Below, piece by piece: positions 34,451 to 43,569 of a stretch of 64,000 bases of DNA. Source of the stretch: an uncultured Bacteroidales bacterium. GTDB taxonomy: Bacteria; Bacteroidota; Bacteroidia; Bacteroidales; Bacteroidaceae. The notes beneath the pieces are model-generated. The model saw nothing but the letters and a program-made list of their open reading frames with translations. It was not told the origin of the DNA and made no database searches. The position numbers were made by a program, and so were the translations under genes. The DNA is taken from contig CACYZY010000011.1 in the NCBI GenBank assembly GCA_902779085.1, positions 1 to 64,000 of the forward strand. The letters are read 5' to 3'. How positions within the stretch are numbered: the stretch's first letter is position 1; every line of letters begins with the position of its first letter.

Positions 34451-35395
34451 TTACTTCTTCACGAATCCTCGTGCATTTAGGAAGTCTGCACTTGCCTTGA
34501 TACGGTCAAACTGAACGCCACTGCGAGTATCCTCAATCTCTACGAAGAAATACTTGTGGTTGTGGCTGTAGAATGCGTCGAAAATCTTCTCGAAGTTCAT
34601 CATACCGCTGTCACCCAAGATCAGACGATCCTTAATGTGAAGCATTTGGATGCGGTCAGCATACTTGTTGATCCACTCTACAGGATCCTGACCACCCATA
34701 ACAGTCCAGTAAACGTCGAGCTCGAAGATTACCTTACTTGGATCGGTGCTCTCAATAAAGATTTCCTCGACAGTCTTAGGCATAGGCTGACCTTCTTCTG
34801 GACGGAACCCACGGATTGCGAAGCTGATAGGCTCTGTGCCACCAGGAACCAATTTGTTAAATTCGTAGTTGTGGTTGTGATAACCAAACTGGATACCTGC
34901 CTGCTTGGTGATGTCACCAGCAGCGTTGAATACTTCGCCCACGAACTGAGCATCTTCGGCACTTTTGCAATTAGGTAAACCAGGTTGTACCATATACTGC
35001 AGACCCAAAACCTTGTGGTCTTCGGAAGCCTTCTTCCAGAAATCTTTGATTTCCTCGAAGTTGTCCTTTGAATATTCGCGCACTGGTGGGTTGAGATGTG
35101 AGCTTACGATCTCAATACCTGCATCGTCAGCCATCTTCTTGAAATCAGCCATTCCTACTTCACCAATCTTACCATCACGGTAGCCAGCCAGCTCAATATA
35201 GCTGTAGCCACTTTCCTTGATACGCTTCAAACCTTCTGCCACACCGTTAGCTGACAACTCAGGACCCAGTGAATAGATCTGCAAACCCAGAGGACCACCA
35301 CCCTTAGGAGCAGCTTCAGCCTTTGCACAGTTGCTGAACAGAGCACCTAATGTCAGTAATGATGCTCCCTTCAAAAATTCTCTTCTATTTGCCAT
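34451..35395 (-). CDS. Exported TIM-barrel protein, sugar phosphate isomerase/epimerase family
   Basis: 314 residues. The N-terminus MANRREFLKGASLLTLGALF has a twin-arginine-like signal and a Cys at 23 (FSNC) that could be lipidated. The rest is an AP-endonuclease-2/xylose-isomerase-like barrel (LGLQIYSLGPELSANGVAEG; FGYHNHNYEF with metal-site His/Glu; DVYWTVMGGQDPVEWI; MLHIKD). Exported copies like this are common in Bacteroidetes polysaccharide or polyol degradation, with mostly unknown substrates. Last gene of a three-gene operon of exported proteins. Confidence 0.85.
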   Translation of the reverse strand: MANRREFLKGASLLTLGALFSNCAKAEAAPKGGGPLGLQIYSLGPELSANGVAEGLKRIKESGYSYIELAGYRDGKIGEVGMADFKKMADDAGIEIVSSHLNPPVREYSKDNFEEIKDFWKKASEDHKVLGLQYMVQPGLPNCKSAEDAQFVGEVFNAAGDITKQAGIQFGYHNHNYEFNKLVPGGTEPISFAIRGFRPEEGQPMPKTVEEIFIESTDPSKVIFELDVYWTVMGGQDPVEWINKYADRIQMLHIKDRLILGDSGMMNFEKIFDAFYSHNHKYFFVEIEDTRSGVQFDRIKASADFLNARGFVKK

Positions 35396-35428
35396 AATAC
35401 AAAAAATAAATAGGTTTATAAAACTTCG

Positions 35429-36610
35429 TTATCTCAATACATGCTTGATTCTGTCTAGTTGCCCATCGCATGGAGCAGGTTGTATGCCTAACAAACGACA
35501 TATCAATGGATAGATATCTACATTCTCAAACTGACGGGCTATGTAGCCTTGTTTGAAAGCAGGGCCAACGGCACGGAAGATGGCATGCATATATGGATCG
35601 GTAGGATCGTAGCCGTGTGCTCCTAAACCACCACGTGGAATATTTCTGAATTCCCAACCCATATCAGGTGCTACTACAATGTCTCCTATGCGATTACTTG
35701 TCCCATAATGCAAATATGCAGGTATCTCTTCTTTTTTCCATACAGATAGGTGGGGAATACCCTTCAGTGTATTATAGATTGTCTCTCGATATTCCGGTTT
35801 GCTAAAGATAGAAGTGGGAATGCTAATTATCATCTTGTCAAACCATTCTGCTTTCAGATACTCATCAGGATTGATAACCCTACTTGGATCCTCCAACGCC
35901 ATTCCGTGATCGGCCACAACGATGAAGTTGACTTTGTTTGCTATAGACAACTTGCGTATGCCGTTATACAACAATCCCACAGCGTCATCTGCTTTCTTAA
36001 TAGCTGCACGAGTTTGTTCGCTAACAGGCCCAAATGTATGTTCAGTATGGTCAGGTTCATCAAAATACACCATAATGAAATGGGGACGTTCAGCCTCAGG
36101 GAGTTGCAAGTACTCCAATGCCTTCTGCACCCGTTCTTCGTATGATATCAATGGTTTTCCATAGTCGTACCAGTAGGAAGCGTGGCTATTGTCGTCATCT
36201 AGGTCGCTTCCCACCCAGTAAATGGTTGCTGCTTTCACTCCTTGTCGCTCAGCCGTACGCCAAATAGGTTCCCCTCCAAAGAAACGTGGGTCTTTGCCAG
36301 TTTCTTTGCTACTTGATGCATAGAGAAGTTTTAGGTCGGGGTCCCAGAATGAATTATTCACTATGCCATGATGATCCGGATAGAGCCCTGTAGCCATCGC
36401 ATAGTGGTTTGGGAAGGTGGAAGCAGGATAGGAGGGTTGCATATCTGACTGTACTCCATCCTTAGCCAGTTTGTCCATTGTTGGAGTGTTGTATAGGATA
36501 GGAAAATCCCAACGAAAACCATCACAGGAAACTATGACAATGTAGGTATCTTGAGCTTTGACAACTAAAACTAACAAACATATTGTCAGTGTAGTTAAAT
36601 ATCTTTTCAT
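35429..36610 (-). CDS. Exported alkaline phosphatase superfamily phosphodiesterase (NPP type)
   Basis: 393 residues; signal peptide 1-19 (MKRYLTTLTICLLVLVVKA). The metal/catalytic elements are those of nucleotide pyrophosphatase/phosphodiesterases: IVSCDGFRWDF (first metal Asp), YPASTFPNHYAMATGLYPDHHG (catalytic Thr), YFDEPDHTEHTFGP (Asp and His), VVADHGMA (Asp-His) and GAHGYDP (His). It cleaves phosphodiester or pyrophosphate bonds in nucleotides or lipids outside the cytoplasm. Middle gene of the operon, 33 bp before the barrel gene. Confidence 0.9.
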   Translation of the reverse strand: MKRYLTTLTICLLVLVVKAQDTYIVIVSCDGFRWDFPILYNTPTMDKLAKDGVQSDMQPSYPASTFPNHYAMATGLYPDHHGIVNNSFWDPDLKLLYASSSKETGKDPRFFGGEPIWRTAERQGVKAATIYWVGSDLDDDNSHASYWYDYGKPLISYEERVQKALEYLQLPEAERPHFIMVYFDEPDHTEHTFGPVSEQTRAAIKKADDAVGLLYNGIRKLSIANKVNFIVVADHGMALEDPSRVINPDEYLKAEWFDKMIISIPTSIFSKPEYRETIYNTLKGIPHLSVWKKEEIPAYLHYGTSNRIGDIVVAPDMGWEFRNIPRGGLGAHGYDPTDPYMHAIFRAVGPAFKQGYIARQFENVDIYPLICRLLGIQPAPCDGQLDRIKHVLR

Positions 36611-36625
36611 AAAGTACTAGATTAG

Positions 36626-37444
36626 CTATCTAATTCTGGGTTGTTTAATGTTCGGCTCCTTCAAAAAGCCCTTTTTGCCACCTGCACGTAGCACCAAATC
36701 TTCAAATAATTTTACCCACTGTTTATCACCTTGTTGGGCAAAATACTCAGGGTGCCACTGTACGGCCATCACATTGTATTTGGGGAATCCCTCAATGGCT
36801 TCCACCACACCATCTGGAGCAGTAGCTACCACCTTGAAATCTGGTGCTACATCTTTCACTGCCTGATGATGGAATGAGTTAACTGCCAATTGTTCCTGTT
36901 GCATGATTTCATACAGGTGTGAATTTTCCACTACATTCACATGGTGTACTGGTTCGGTACCACCAAAACGTTGACTATGTTGCACTGCTGGTCTGTTTGG
37001 ATATTGAGAAGGGATGTCCTGATAGAGGGTACCTCCAAAAGTTACATTAGTAAGTTGTTCGCCACGACAAATGCTTAATACAGCTTTGCTCAACTTTACG
37101 GCTGATTGCAATAGCCACATGTCGCTTTTGTCGCGAGGGACATTCACACCGCCTAAGGCACCAGCAGGTTCTTCACCATAGAAAAAGGGATGTACGTCTT
37201 CGCCACCAGACAAAATAAGGCCATCCACACGCTCAATTGCCTCAGCAGCTGATAGAGAGTCTTTTGCAAGAGGTAATAAAACTGGTATGCCTCCAGCATT
37301 CAACACTGCATCAATGTATGTAAAACGTACACTGGCGGTATTTTCACTTGCACTATAACCAGTACTTATGCCAATCATGGGTTTTTGAGCCATCACTCCG
37401 ATGCTGGCCATGACCAGTATTATACTCCAAAATAGTTTCTTCAT
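36626..37444 (-). CDS. Exported class I glutamine-amidotransferase-like hydrolase (peptidase C26)
   Basis: 272 residues with a signal peptide (MKKLFWSIILVMASIGVMA). The amidotransferase fold shows the oxyanion stretch LILSGGEDVHPFFYGEE, the nucleophile in VLSICRGEQLTNV and the His-Glu part of the triad in AVQWHPEYF. This resembles gamma-glutamyl-GABA hydrolase (PuuD) but is exported, so gamma-glutamyl peptides or similar amides in the periplasm are likely substrates. First gene of the operon; its -7 element is at 37468-37475. Confidence 0.87.
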   Translation of the reverse strand: MKKLFWSIILVMASIGVMAQKPMIGISTGYSASENTASVRFTYIDAVLNAGGIPVLLPLAKDSLSAAEAIERVDGLILSGGEDVHPFFYGEEPAGALGGVNVPRDKSDMWLLQSAVKLSKAVLSICRGEQLTNVTFGGTLYQDIPSQYPNRPAVQHSQRFGGTEPVHHVNVVENSHLYEIMQQEQLAVNSFHHQAVKDVAPDFKVVATAPDGVVEAIEGFPKYNVMAVQWHPEYFAQQGDKQWVKLFEDLVLRAGGKKGFLKEPNIKQPRIR

Positions 37445-37467
37445 TATAGTCTATTTTATTTACTTTG

Positions 37468-37475
37468 CAAATATA
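37468..37475 (-). promoter_or_regulatory. Promoter -7 element for the exported C26/NPP/isomerase operon
   Basis: Minus strand TATATTTG, 23 bp before the ATG at 37444. Confidence 0.65.
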
Positions 37476-37540
37476 AGCATTCCTTTCGTGTTTCGAACAC
37501 AATCTTCTTAGAAAACTTTGCTTTTTTTCACGCTTATTTG

Positions 37541-37548
37541 TACTTTTG
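37541..37548 (+). promoter_or_regulatory. Promoter -7 element for the hexuronate cluster
   Basis: TACTTTTG, 26 bp before the ATG of kdgK at 37575. No other good -7 element is seen until the end of the cluster except a weak TATCTTTA at 38609-38616. Confidence 0.55.
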
Positions 37549-37574
37549 TCAAATAGATAAATAAAAACTGATTC

Positions 37575-38600
37575 ATGGGAAAGAAAATCGTTACTATGGG
37601 TGAGATTATGCTCAGGCTTTCTACACCTGGCAATACCCGTTTTGTTCAATCGGATGCCTTCGATGTTGTATATGGAGGTGGTGAGGCCAATGTAGCCGTT
37701 AGCTGTGCCAATTATGGCCACGATGCTTATTTCGTGACCAAGCTACCCCAGCATGAGATTGGACAGGCAGCTATCAATTCATTGCGTAAGTTTGGTGTTA
37801 AGACTGACTATATAGCTCGTGGCGGCAACCGTGTGGGCATCTATTATCTTGAAACAGGTGCTTCCATGCGCCCTAGTAAGGTAATATATGATCGTGCTCA
37901 TTCAGCTATAGCTGAGGCCGACCCTACTGATTTTGACTTCGATTACATCATGAGAGGTGCCGATTGGTTCCATTGGTCAGGTATCACCCCTGCCATCAGC
38001 GATAAAGCTGCTCTGTTGGTGAAGCTGGCTTGCGAAGCAGCTAAACGCAACAACGTAGCAGTTTCCTGTGACCTGAATTTCCGCAAGAAACTATGGACAA
38101 AGGAGAAAGCGCAGAATGTGATGAAACCCCTGATGCAATATGTGGATGTGTGTATTGGCAACGAAGAAGATGCCGAACTTTGCTTGGGTTTCAAACCACA
38201 GGCTGATGTGACAGGTGGAAAGACTGATGCTGCTGGTTATAAAGGTATCTTTGAGGCTATGGCGAAGGAATTTGGTTTCCAATATGTGGCTTCAACTTTG
38301 CGAGAGTCGTTCTCGGCTACGCATAATGGCTGGAAGGCAATGATCTATAATGGTAAGGAATTCTACGAGTCAAAACGCTATGACATTAACCCCATCATCG
38401 ATCGTGTAGGAGGTGGTGACTCGTTCTCTGGAGGCTTGATTCATGGTTTGCTCACCAAACCTACACAGGATGAGGCTCTTGAGTTTGCTGTAGCAGCTTC
38501 GGCGTTGAAGCACACCATTCCTGGTGATGTGAATATGGTAAGTTTAGCTGAGGTAGAGGCTCTTGCTGGGGGTGATGCTTCTGGCAGAGTGCAACGGTAA
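37575..38600 (+). CDS. kdgK: PfkB family sugar kinase, probable 2-keto-3-deoxygluconate kinase
   Basis: 341-residue ribokinase-fold enzyme. N-terminal GGGEANVAVSCANYGHDAYF and C-terminal PfkB signature GGGDSFSGGLIHG with catalytic base Asp282. The family alone does not fix the substrate, but the next genes encode mannonate oxidoreductase, mannonate dehydratase, KDPG aldolase and uronate isomerase, so KDG is by far the best guess: KDG plus ATP gives KDPG. First gene of the cluster. Confidence 0.88.
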   Translation: MGKKIVTMGEIMLRLSTPGNTRFVQSDAFDVVYGGGEANVAVSCANYGHDAYFVTKLPQHEIGQAAINSLRKFGVKTDYIARGGNRVGIYYLETGASMRPSKVIYDRAHSAIAEADPTDFDFDYIMRGADWFHWSGITPAISDKAALLVKLACEAAKRNNVAVSCDLNFRKKLWTKEKAQNVMKPLMQYVDVCIGNEEDAELCLGFKPQADVTGGKTDAAGYKGIFEAMAKEFGFQYVASTLRESFSATHNGWKAMIYNGKEFYESKRYDINPIIDRVGGGDSFSGGLIHGLLTKPTQDEALEFAVAASALKHTIPGDVNMVSLAEVEALAGGDASGRVQR

Positions 38601-38643
38601 ATCACGTTATCTTTATAATAAGACTAACAATATGAACTATAAT

Positions 38644-40668
38644 ATGAAGAGAGCTTTATTTTTCTTATTGGCATTGATTGTAGTCGGTGGCCAGTGGTCA
38701 GTGGTTAATGGTCGTGAAGTGACATCTTTGAACCAAGAGTGGCAATTCAGAAAGGGAACGTTTGGCGTTTGGGGCGTCTATCCTAATATTTTTGTGCCGA
38801 AGGGTGAGAAGGTAGTAAACCTGCCTCATACCTATAATGACGAGGACTTTATGAACGATGGAGGTTACTATCGTGGTGAAGGCTCGTATATGAAAGAGAT
38901 TGATGTGCCAGAGAGCTGGAAAGGCAAGCGCATCTTTGTTAAGTTCGAGGGAGCCGGTTCTGTAGCCAATGTGCAGGTAAACTGGGTGCAGGTGGGTGAG
39001 CATAAAGGAGCCTACAATGCCTTTACCTTCGAGCTGACCGACTATCTTACCTATGGTCAGAAGAATTATCTATTGGTTACATGCGACAACAGTCACCGTT
39101 TTGATGTGGCTACCCTCAGTGGCGACTTCAATGTTTATGGTGGTCTGTATCGCGATGCGTGGCTCATCATTACCGATGATGTAGCCATCTCTCCCCTCTA
39201 TTTCGGTTCTGACGGCTTACAGGTAACGCAGAAATTGCTGACGGCCGATCATGGAGAAGTAAGTGCGGAGATTCGTCTTACCAGTAAAACGGGCTACCAG
39301 GATTGTGAAGTTGAGTTCCAGTTGGTAGATGCTAATGGTCAAGTAGTGATTAGCAAAACAAGTAACATCATCAACAACGATAAAGTGACCATCAATGCTG
39401 GTGTCAACAATCCTCATCTTTGGGATGGTATGGCTGACCCATATTTATATAAAGTAGTTGCCATCCTGAAGAAAGGAGGTAAGGAGATAGACCGTGTAGA
39501 AGACCAGTTTGGTTTCCGCAATTTCTTTGTAGATGAGAATAAGGGTTTCTTCCTGAACGGCAAACACCTCAAGTTGCGTGGTGTATCTCGTCATCAGGAT
39601 TGGGCAGGCATCGCTTCTGCTTTGACGAAGGAGAACCACATTACCGACTTGAACATCATTCAGGAGATGGGCGTTAATGCTCTTCGCTTGGCTCATTACC
39701 CACAGGCTCATTTCATGTTTGAGGAGGCCGACCGTCGTGGTTTCGTGGTGTGGGAAGAGATTCCTTTCATCACGGGCTATAATGCTTATAAGGGGTTTGA
39801 AGACAACTTGCGTTTGCAGCTCAAGGAAATGATTATCCAGAACTACAACCACCCAAGTATCATGTTCTGGGGTATCTTTAACGAGGTAGCTGGTGGCCAC
39901 AATGCTATAGCTGCAGAACTGAGTGACATAGCTCATCAGCTTGACCCTGTACGCCTCACAACATCAGCTACCTGCTTTGAAGGCGACTTCAATTTCATTA
40001 CTGATGTGATGGGGTGGAATAAGTACTTTGGTTGGTACGATGGTAAGATAGGCGATTTTGCGGCCTTCTTCGATAATTGGCACCAGACTTATCCCAACGC
40101 CAAGATTTCCATCAGCGAATATGGAGCAGGAGCCAGCATCAACCAGCATGTTGGCAAGTTCGATGAAGACAATAAGGAATACAACAATCCTCGTGGCAAA
40201 CTCCATCCTGAAGAGAAGCAAACCGTTTCTCACATGAAGCACATCAAGATGATTACGGAGCGTGATTATATCTGGGGCTCATACGTATGGAATATGTTCG
40301 ACTTTGCTTCTTCCATGCGTACTGAGGGTGATACCAACAACATCAACGACAAGGGGTTGGTGACACACAATCGTCAGACTCGTAAAGATGCTTTCTACCT
40401 ATACAAAGCCAACTGGAACAAGGCTGAGCAGACAGTACATCTCTGTTCTAAGCGCTACGTTGACAGAAAAGAGGATGTGACAGACATCATTGTGTTCACA
40501 ACAGCTCCAAATGTGAAACTCTATATCAATGGCAAGCTGGTGGGCACCCAGAAGACAGATGCATATGCTACCGTAGTATGGGAAAATGTGAAACTGAACA
40601 AGGGTGTTAACCAAGTAGAGGTACGTACGGCTCATGGTAACGACTCGGCAGAATGGAATGTACAATAA
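38644..40668 (+). CDS. Glycoside hydrolase family 2 enzyme, possible beta-glucuronidase or beta-galactosidase
   Basis: 675 residues from the ATG at 38644 (the ATG at 38632 is also possible); signal peptide MKRALFFLLALIVVGGQWSV. GH2 order: N-terminal jelly-roll (EWQFRKGTFGVWG; NLPHTYNDEDF), immunoglobulin-like domain, TIM barrel. Acid/base Glu414 is in FNEVAGG and nucleophile Glu492 in ISEYGAG. The stretch NDKGLVTHNRQTRKDAFYLY contains an N-x-K pattern like the carboxylate-binding motif of beta-glucuronidases, but many GH2 galactosidases of Bacteroidetes share NDKGL. Its place inside the hexuronate pathway cluster favours a glucuronidase or galacturonidase. Confidence 0.85.
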   Translation: MKRALFFLLALIVVGGQWSVVNGREVTSLNQEWQFRKGTFGVWGVYPNIFVPKGEKVVNLPHTYNDEDFMNDGGYYRGEGSYMKEIDVPESWKGKRIFVKFEGAGSVANVQVNWVQVGEHKGAYNAFTFELTDYLTYGQKNYLLVTCDNSHRFDVATLSGDFNVYGGLYRDAWLIITDDVAISPLYFGSDGLQVTQKLLTADHGEVSAEIRLTSKTGYQDCEVEFQLVDANGQVVISKTSNIINNDKVTINAGVNNPHLWDGMADPYLYKVVAILKKGGKEIDRVEDQFGFRNFFVDENKGFFLNGKHLKLRGVSRHQDWAGIASALTKENHITDLNIIQEMGVNALRLAHYPQAHFMFEEADRRGFVVWEEIPFITGYNAYKGFEDNLRLQLKEMIIQNYNHPSIMFWGIFNEVAGGHNAIAAELSDIAHQLDPVRLTTSATCFEGDFNFITDVMGWNKYFGWYDGKIGDFAAFFDNWHQTYPNAKISISEYGAGASINQHVGKFDEDNKEYNNPRGKLHPEEKQTVSHMKHIKMITERDYIWGSYVWNMFDFASSMRTEGDTNNINDKGLVTHNRQTRKDAFYLYKANWNKAEQTVHLCSKRYVDRKEDVTDIIVFTTAPNVKLYINGKLVGTQKTDAYATVVWENVKLNKGVNQVEVRTAHGNDSAEWNVQ

Positions 40669-40682
40669 CAATTAATTAAGAT

Positions 40683-41495
40683 ATGGCCAATTTATTTGAT
40701 ATTAAAGATAAAGTTGTTGTCATCACTGGTGGTACTGGTATTTTGGGACATGCAATTTCATTCTATTTGGCAGAGCAAGAAGCCAAGGTGGTGATTATGG
40801 GTCGAAAAACTGATGTGGGCAATGCAATGGTGACCGAAATCAAGGCAAAGGGTGGTGAGGCAATGTATCTCACTACCGATGTGTTGAATCGTGAACTACT
40901 GGAGCAGAATCTGGTAGATATCATGTCTGCTTACGGTAGAGTAGATGCTCTGTTGAATGCTGCTGGTGGTAACCTCTCTGGTGCTACGATTGCTCCCGAT
41001 AAAACATTCTTCGACTTGAATCCAGATGATTTCCAGAAGGTGCTTAACCTGAACCTGATGGGTACTGTTCTACCAACGCAGGTGTTCCTGCAACAGATGG
41101 CGAAGCAAGGCAAAGGCTCTATCGTCAACTTCTCGTCCATGTCAGCTTTCCGCCCTTTGACGCGTGTGGCAGGCTATGGCGTGGCAAAGGCTGGTGTTAG
41201 CAACTTTACAGCTTATATGGCAACAGAGGTAGCTAAGAAGTTCAGTACGGCTATTCGTGTCAATGCTATTGCCCCTGGCTTCTTCCTGACTGAGCAGAAC
41301 CGTAGTTTGCTGACTAACCCCGACGGTTCTTGGACGCAACGCGGACAGGACATTATCCACCAGACGCCAATGGGACGTATGGGTGAGCCGGAAGAACTGT
41401 GTGGCACCATCCACTATCTTATCAGCGATGCTTCTCAGTTTGTTACAGGCACCGTTGCCATTGTCGATGGTGGCTTTAATGTGTTTACAATTTAA
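40683..41495 (+). CDS. SDR family oxidoreductase, probable D-mannonate oxidoreductase
   Basis: 270-residue cytoplasmic short-chain dehydrogenase. Cofactor motif TGGTGILGHAI near 15-25; catalytic Ser152, Tyr165 and Lys169 in VNFSSMSAF and GYGVAKAG. It sits between the GH2 gene and uxuA, where enteric bacteria would need UxuB (fructuronate reductase), so it very likely reduces D-fructuronate to D-mannonate with NAD(P)H. It is not related to classical UxuB, an example of non-homologous replacement common in Bacteroidetes. Confidence 0.87.
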   Translation: MANLFDIKDKVVVITGGTGILGHAISFYLAEQEAKVVIMGRKTDVGNAMVTEIKAKGGEAMYLTTDVLNRELLEQNLVDIMSAYGRVDALLNAAGGNLSGATIAPDKTFFDLNPDDFQKVLNLNLMGTVLPTQVFLQQMAKQGKGSIVNFSSMSAFRPLTRVAGYGVAKAGVSNFTAYMATEVAKKFSTAIRVNAIAPGFFLTEQNRSLLTNPDGSWTQRGQDIIHQTPMGRMGEPEELCGTIHYLISDASQFVTGTVAIVDGGFNVFTI

Positions 41496-41507
41496 TATTC
41501 AATAACT

Positions 41508-42686
41508 ATGGTTTTGTGTGAACAAACATTCCGTTGGTATGGGCCCAACGACCCAGTGAGCTTGTTGGACATCAAGCAAGCTGGCGCAACAGGTATTGTT
41601 ACTGCTCTTCACCACATCCCCAATGGCCAAGCGTGGACGGTAGAGGAAATTATGAAGCGCAAGCTGATGATTGAAGAGGTAGGCTTGAAATGGTCGGTAG
41701 TGGAGAGTGTGCCCGTGCACGAGCACATCAAGACGCAGACAGGCGATTACCAACGTTATATAGATAATTATAAGGAGAGTCTTCGAAACTTAGGCTGGTG
41801 CGGCATTAAGGTGGTGACCTACAACTTCATGCCTGTGCTCGATTGGACACGTACCGACTTGGCCTACGAGATGCCTGATGGTAGTCGTGCCCTTCGTTTT
41901 GAGCGTGCCGCTTTCATTGCGTTCGATTTGTTCTTGCTGAAGCGACCAGGTGCCGAAAAAGAATATACGGAAGAGGAGAAAGAAAAGGCAAAGGCTCGTT
42001 TCGAACAAATGACGGACGAAGAGAAACAACGTTTAGTCCGTAACATGATAGCCGGATTGCCTGGATCAGAAGAGAGCTTTACATTGGAGCAGTTCCAACA
42101 AGAGTTAGACAGATATAAAGACATCACTCCTGAACGCTTACGTGCTAATCTTGTCTATTTCTTGCAAGAGGTTACGCCCGTGGCCGAAGAAGCAGGAGTA
42201 AAGTTGGTGATACATCCCGATGATCCTCCTTGTTCCATCTTGGGTTTACCTCGCATCATGAGTAATGCTACCGATTTCCAAACACTCGTTGATGCCGTGC
42301 CTTCACCAGCCAATGGCCTATGCTTGTGTTGTGGCTCATTGGGTGTGAGTGCCGATAATGACTTGCCTGCTATGATGCGTCGCTTTGCTGACCGCATCCA
42401 CTTCGTCCACCTGCGTAGTACCAAGCGTGATGTAGAAGGCAATTTCTATGAAGCCAACCATTTGGAGGGCGATGTGCCGATGGTGGAGGTGATGAAGGCA
42501 TTCTTGGAGATACAGCAAAAGCGAGGTGAGAGCATCGCCATGCGCCCCGATCATGGTCATCAGATGGCAGATGATTTGCGCAAACAAACCAATCCAGGCT
42601 ATTCGCTCATTGGTCGTCTGCGTGGTTTGGCAGAGTTACGAGGACTTGAACTGGGTATTGCCCAAGGGATGAAAGATGTTTCTTAG
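41508..42686 (+). CDS. uxuA: Mannonate dehydratase
   Basis: 392-residue cytoplasmic enzyme that converts D-mannonate to 2-keto-3-deoxygluconate with Mn or Fe. Family features: [20 protein letters not shown] at the N-terminus, [30 protein letters not shown] (metal His and Asp), [19 protein letters not shown], and MRPDHGHQM near the C-terminus. Full length for UxuA. Placed 12 bp after the SDR gene. Confidence 0.96.
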   Translation: MVLCEQTFRWYGPNDPVSLLDIKQAGATGIVTALHHIPNGQAWTVEEIMKRKLMIEEVGLKWSVVESVPVHEHIKTQTGDYQRYIDNYKESLRNLGWCGIKVVTYNFMPVLDWTRTDLAYEMPDGSRALRFERAAFIAFDLFLLKRPGAEKEYTEEEKEKAKARFEQMTDEEKQRLVRNMIAGLPGSEESFTLEQFQQELDRYKDITPERLRANLVYFLQEVTPVAEEAGVKLVIHPDDPPCSILGLPRIMSNATDFQTLVDAVPSPANGLCLCCGSLGVSADNDLPAMMRRFADRIHFVHLRSTKRDVEGNFYEANHLEGDVPMVEVMKAFLEIQQKRGESIAMRPDHGHQMADDLRKQTNPGYSLIGRLRGLAELRGLELGIAQGMKDVS

Positions 42687-42690
42687 TCCA

Positions 42691-42742
42691 ATTTCGTCAC
42701 GACTCGGTATTTCTCAAGCAAGCTTGGCTCTGCCTTCGTTTA
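42691..42742 (+). repeat. Dispersed intergenic repeat, copy A
   Basis: Begins TTTCGTCACGACTCGG and continues CAAGCAAGCTTGGCTCTGC; shares the core ACTCGG...AAGC(A/T)TGGCTCTGC with copies at 45934 and 58811. It lacks the CTGCTCCGAAAAGT end of those copies. It fills most of the gap between uxuA and the aldolase gene and is followed by ACCCATTATCCATTAAAT, an AT-rich tail that recurs near 43541 and 58783. Confidence 0.65.
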
Positions 42743-42772
42743 TACATAATTACCCATTATCCATTAAATAAT

Positions 42773-43432
42773 ATGGCAAAGTTTGATAAATTAGTAGTAA
42801 TGCAAAAGATAGGTGCCACTAAGATGGTGCCAGTATTCTATCACAAAGACGTTGAGATTACCAAACAGGTAGTCAAAGCCTGCTATGACGGAGGTGTTCG
42901 TGCATTCGAATTCACTAATCGTGGTGATTTCGCTCACGAGGTATTTGCAGAAGTAAGGAAATTCACTTGGATAGAATGTCCCGAGTTGGCATTGGGTGTG
43001 GGCTCAGTGGTTGATGCTCCTACGGCATCACTCTTTATTCAGATGGGAGCCGATTTCGTGGTAGGCCCGTTGTTCAACCCCGATGTGGCGAAGGTCTGCA
43101 ACCGTCGTGGTGTGCCTTATACACCAGGTTGTGGCAGTGTCAGTGAGGTGGGCTTTGCTCAGGAAGCAGGTTGCGACCTCATCAAGGTATTCCCTGGCGA
43201 CGTACTGGGACCTAAGTTCGTGAAAGGCTTGTTAGCACCTATGCCTTGGAGCAAACTCATGGTGACAGGTGGAGTTGAACCTACCGAAGAAAATCTCTCT
43301 GGATGGTTCAAGACTGGAGTCTTCTGTGTGGGTATGGGCTCCAAACTCTTCCCCAAAGACAAGATAGAAGCCAAGGATTGGCAGTATATCACTAACAAGT
43401 GTCGTGAAGCCTTGAATGTTATCGAGAAATAA
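42773..43432 (+). CDS. eda: KDPG/KHG aldolase
   Basis: 219-residue class I aldolase that splits 2-keto-3-deoxy-6-phosphogluconate into pyruvate and glyceraldehyde-3-phosphate. Catalytic Glu47 in AFEFTNRGD and Schiff-base Lys138 in [17 protein letters not shown]; substrate phosphate loop [11 protein letters not shown]. It completes the Ashwell-type route after the kinase at the start of the cluster. The first residues [20 protein letters not shown] are typical for Bacteroidetes members. Confidence 0.94.
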   Translation: MAKFDKLVVMQKIGATKMVPVFYHKDVEITKQVVKACYDGGVRAFEFTNRGDFAHEVFAEVRKFTWIECPELALGVGSVVDAPTASLFIQMGADFVVGPLFNPDVAKVCNRRGVPYTPGCGSVSEVGFAQEAGCDLIKVFPGDVLGPKFVKGLLAPMPWSKLMVTGGVEPTEENLSGWFKTGVFCVGMGSKLFPKDKIEAKDWQYITNKCREALNVIEK

Positions 43433-43569
43433 AGTCGAAATGAATGTGTGTAGCCGGCATGACTGCTTGCATTCAGCTGTCGGCATATTCATGATACTCT
43501 CGATCTCTTTTAGGAGTGGAACTAAATTTAATTCAGCGTTATCCATTAAATCTGCCAATAGCCAATAAT

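Noticed and set aside
43433-43569. Possible fourth intergenic copy of the dispersed repeat (TCGGCATATTCATG)
   Set aside because: Only short matches to the repeat core; alignment is not convincing by eye, though it carries the recurring TTATCCATTAAAT tail.
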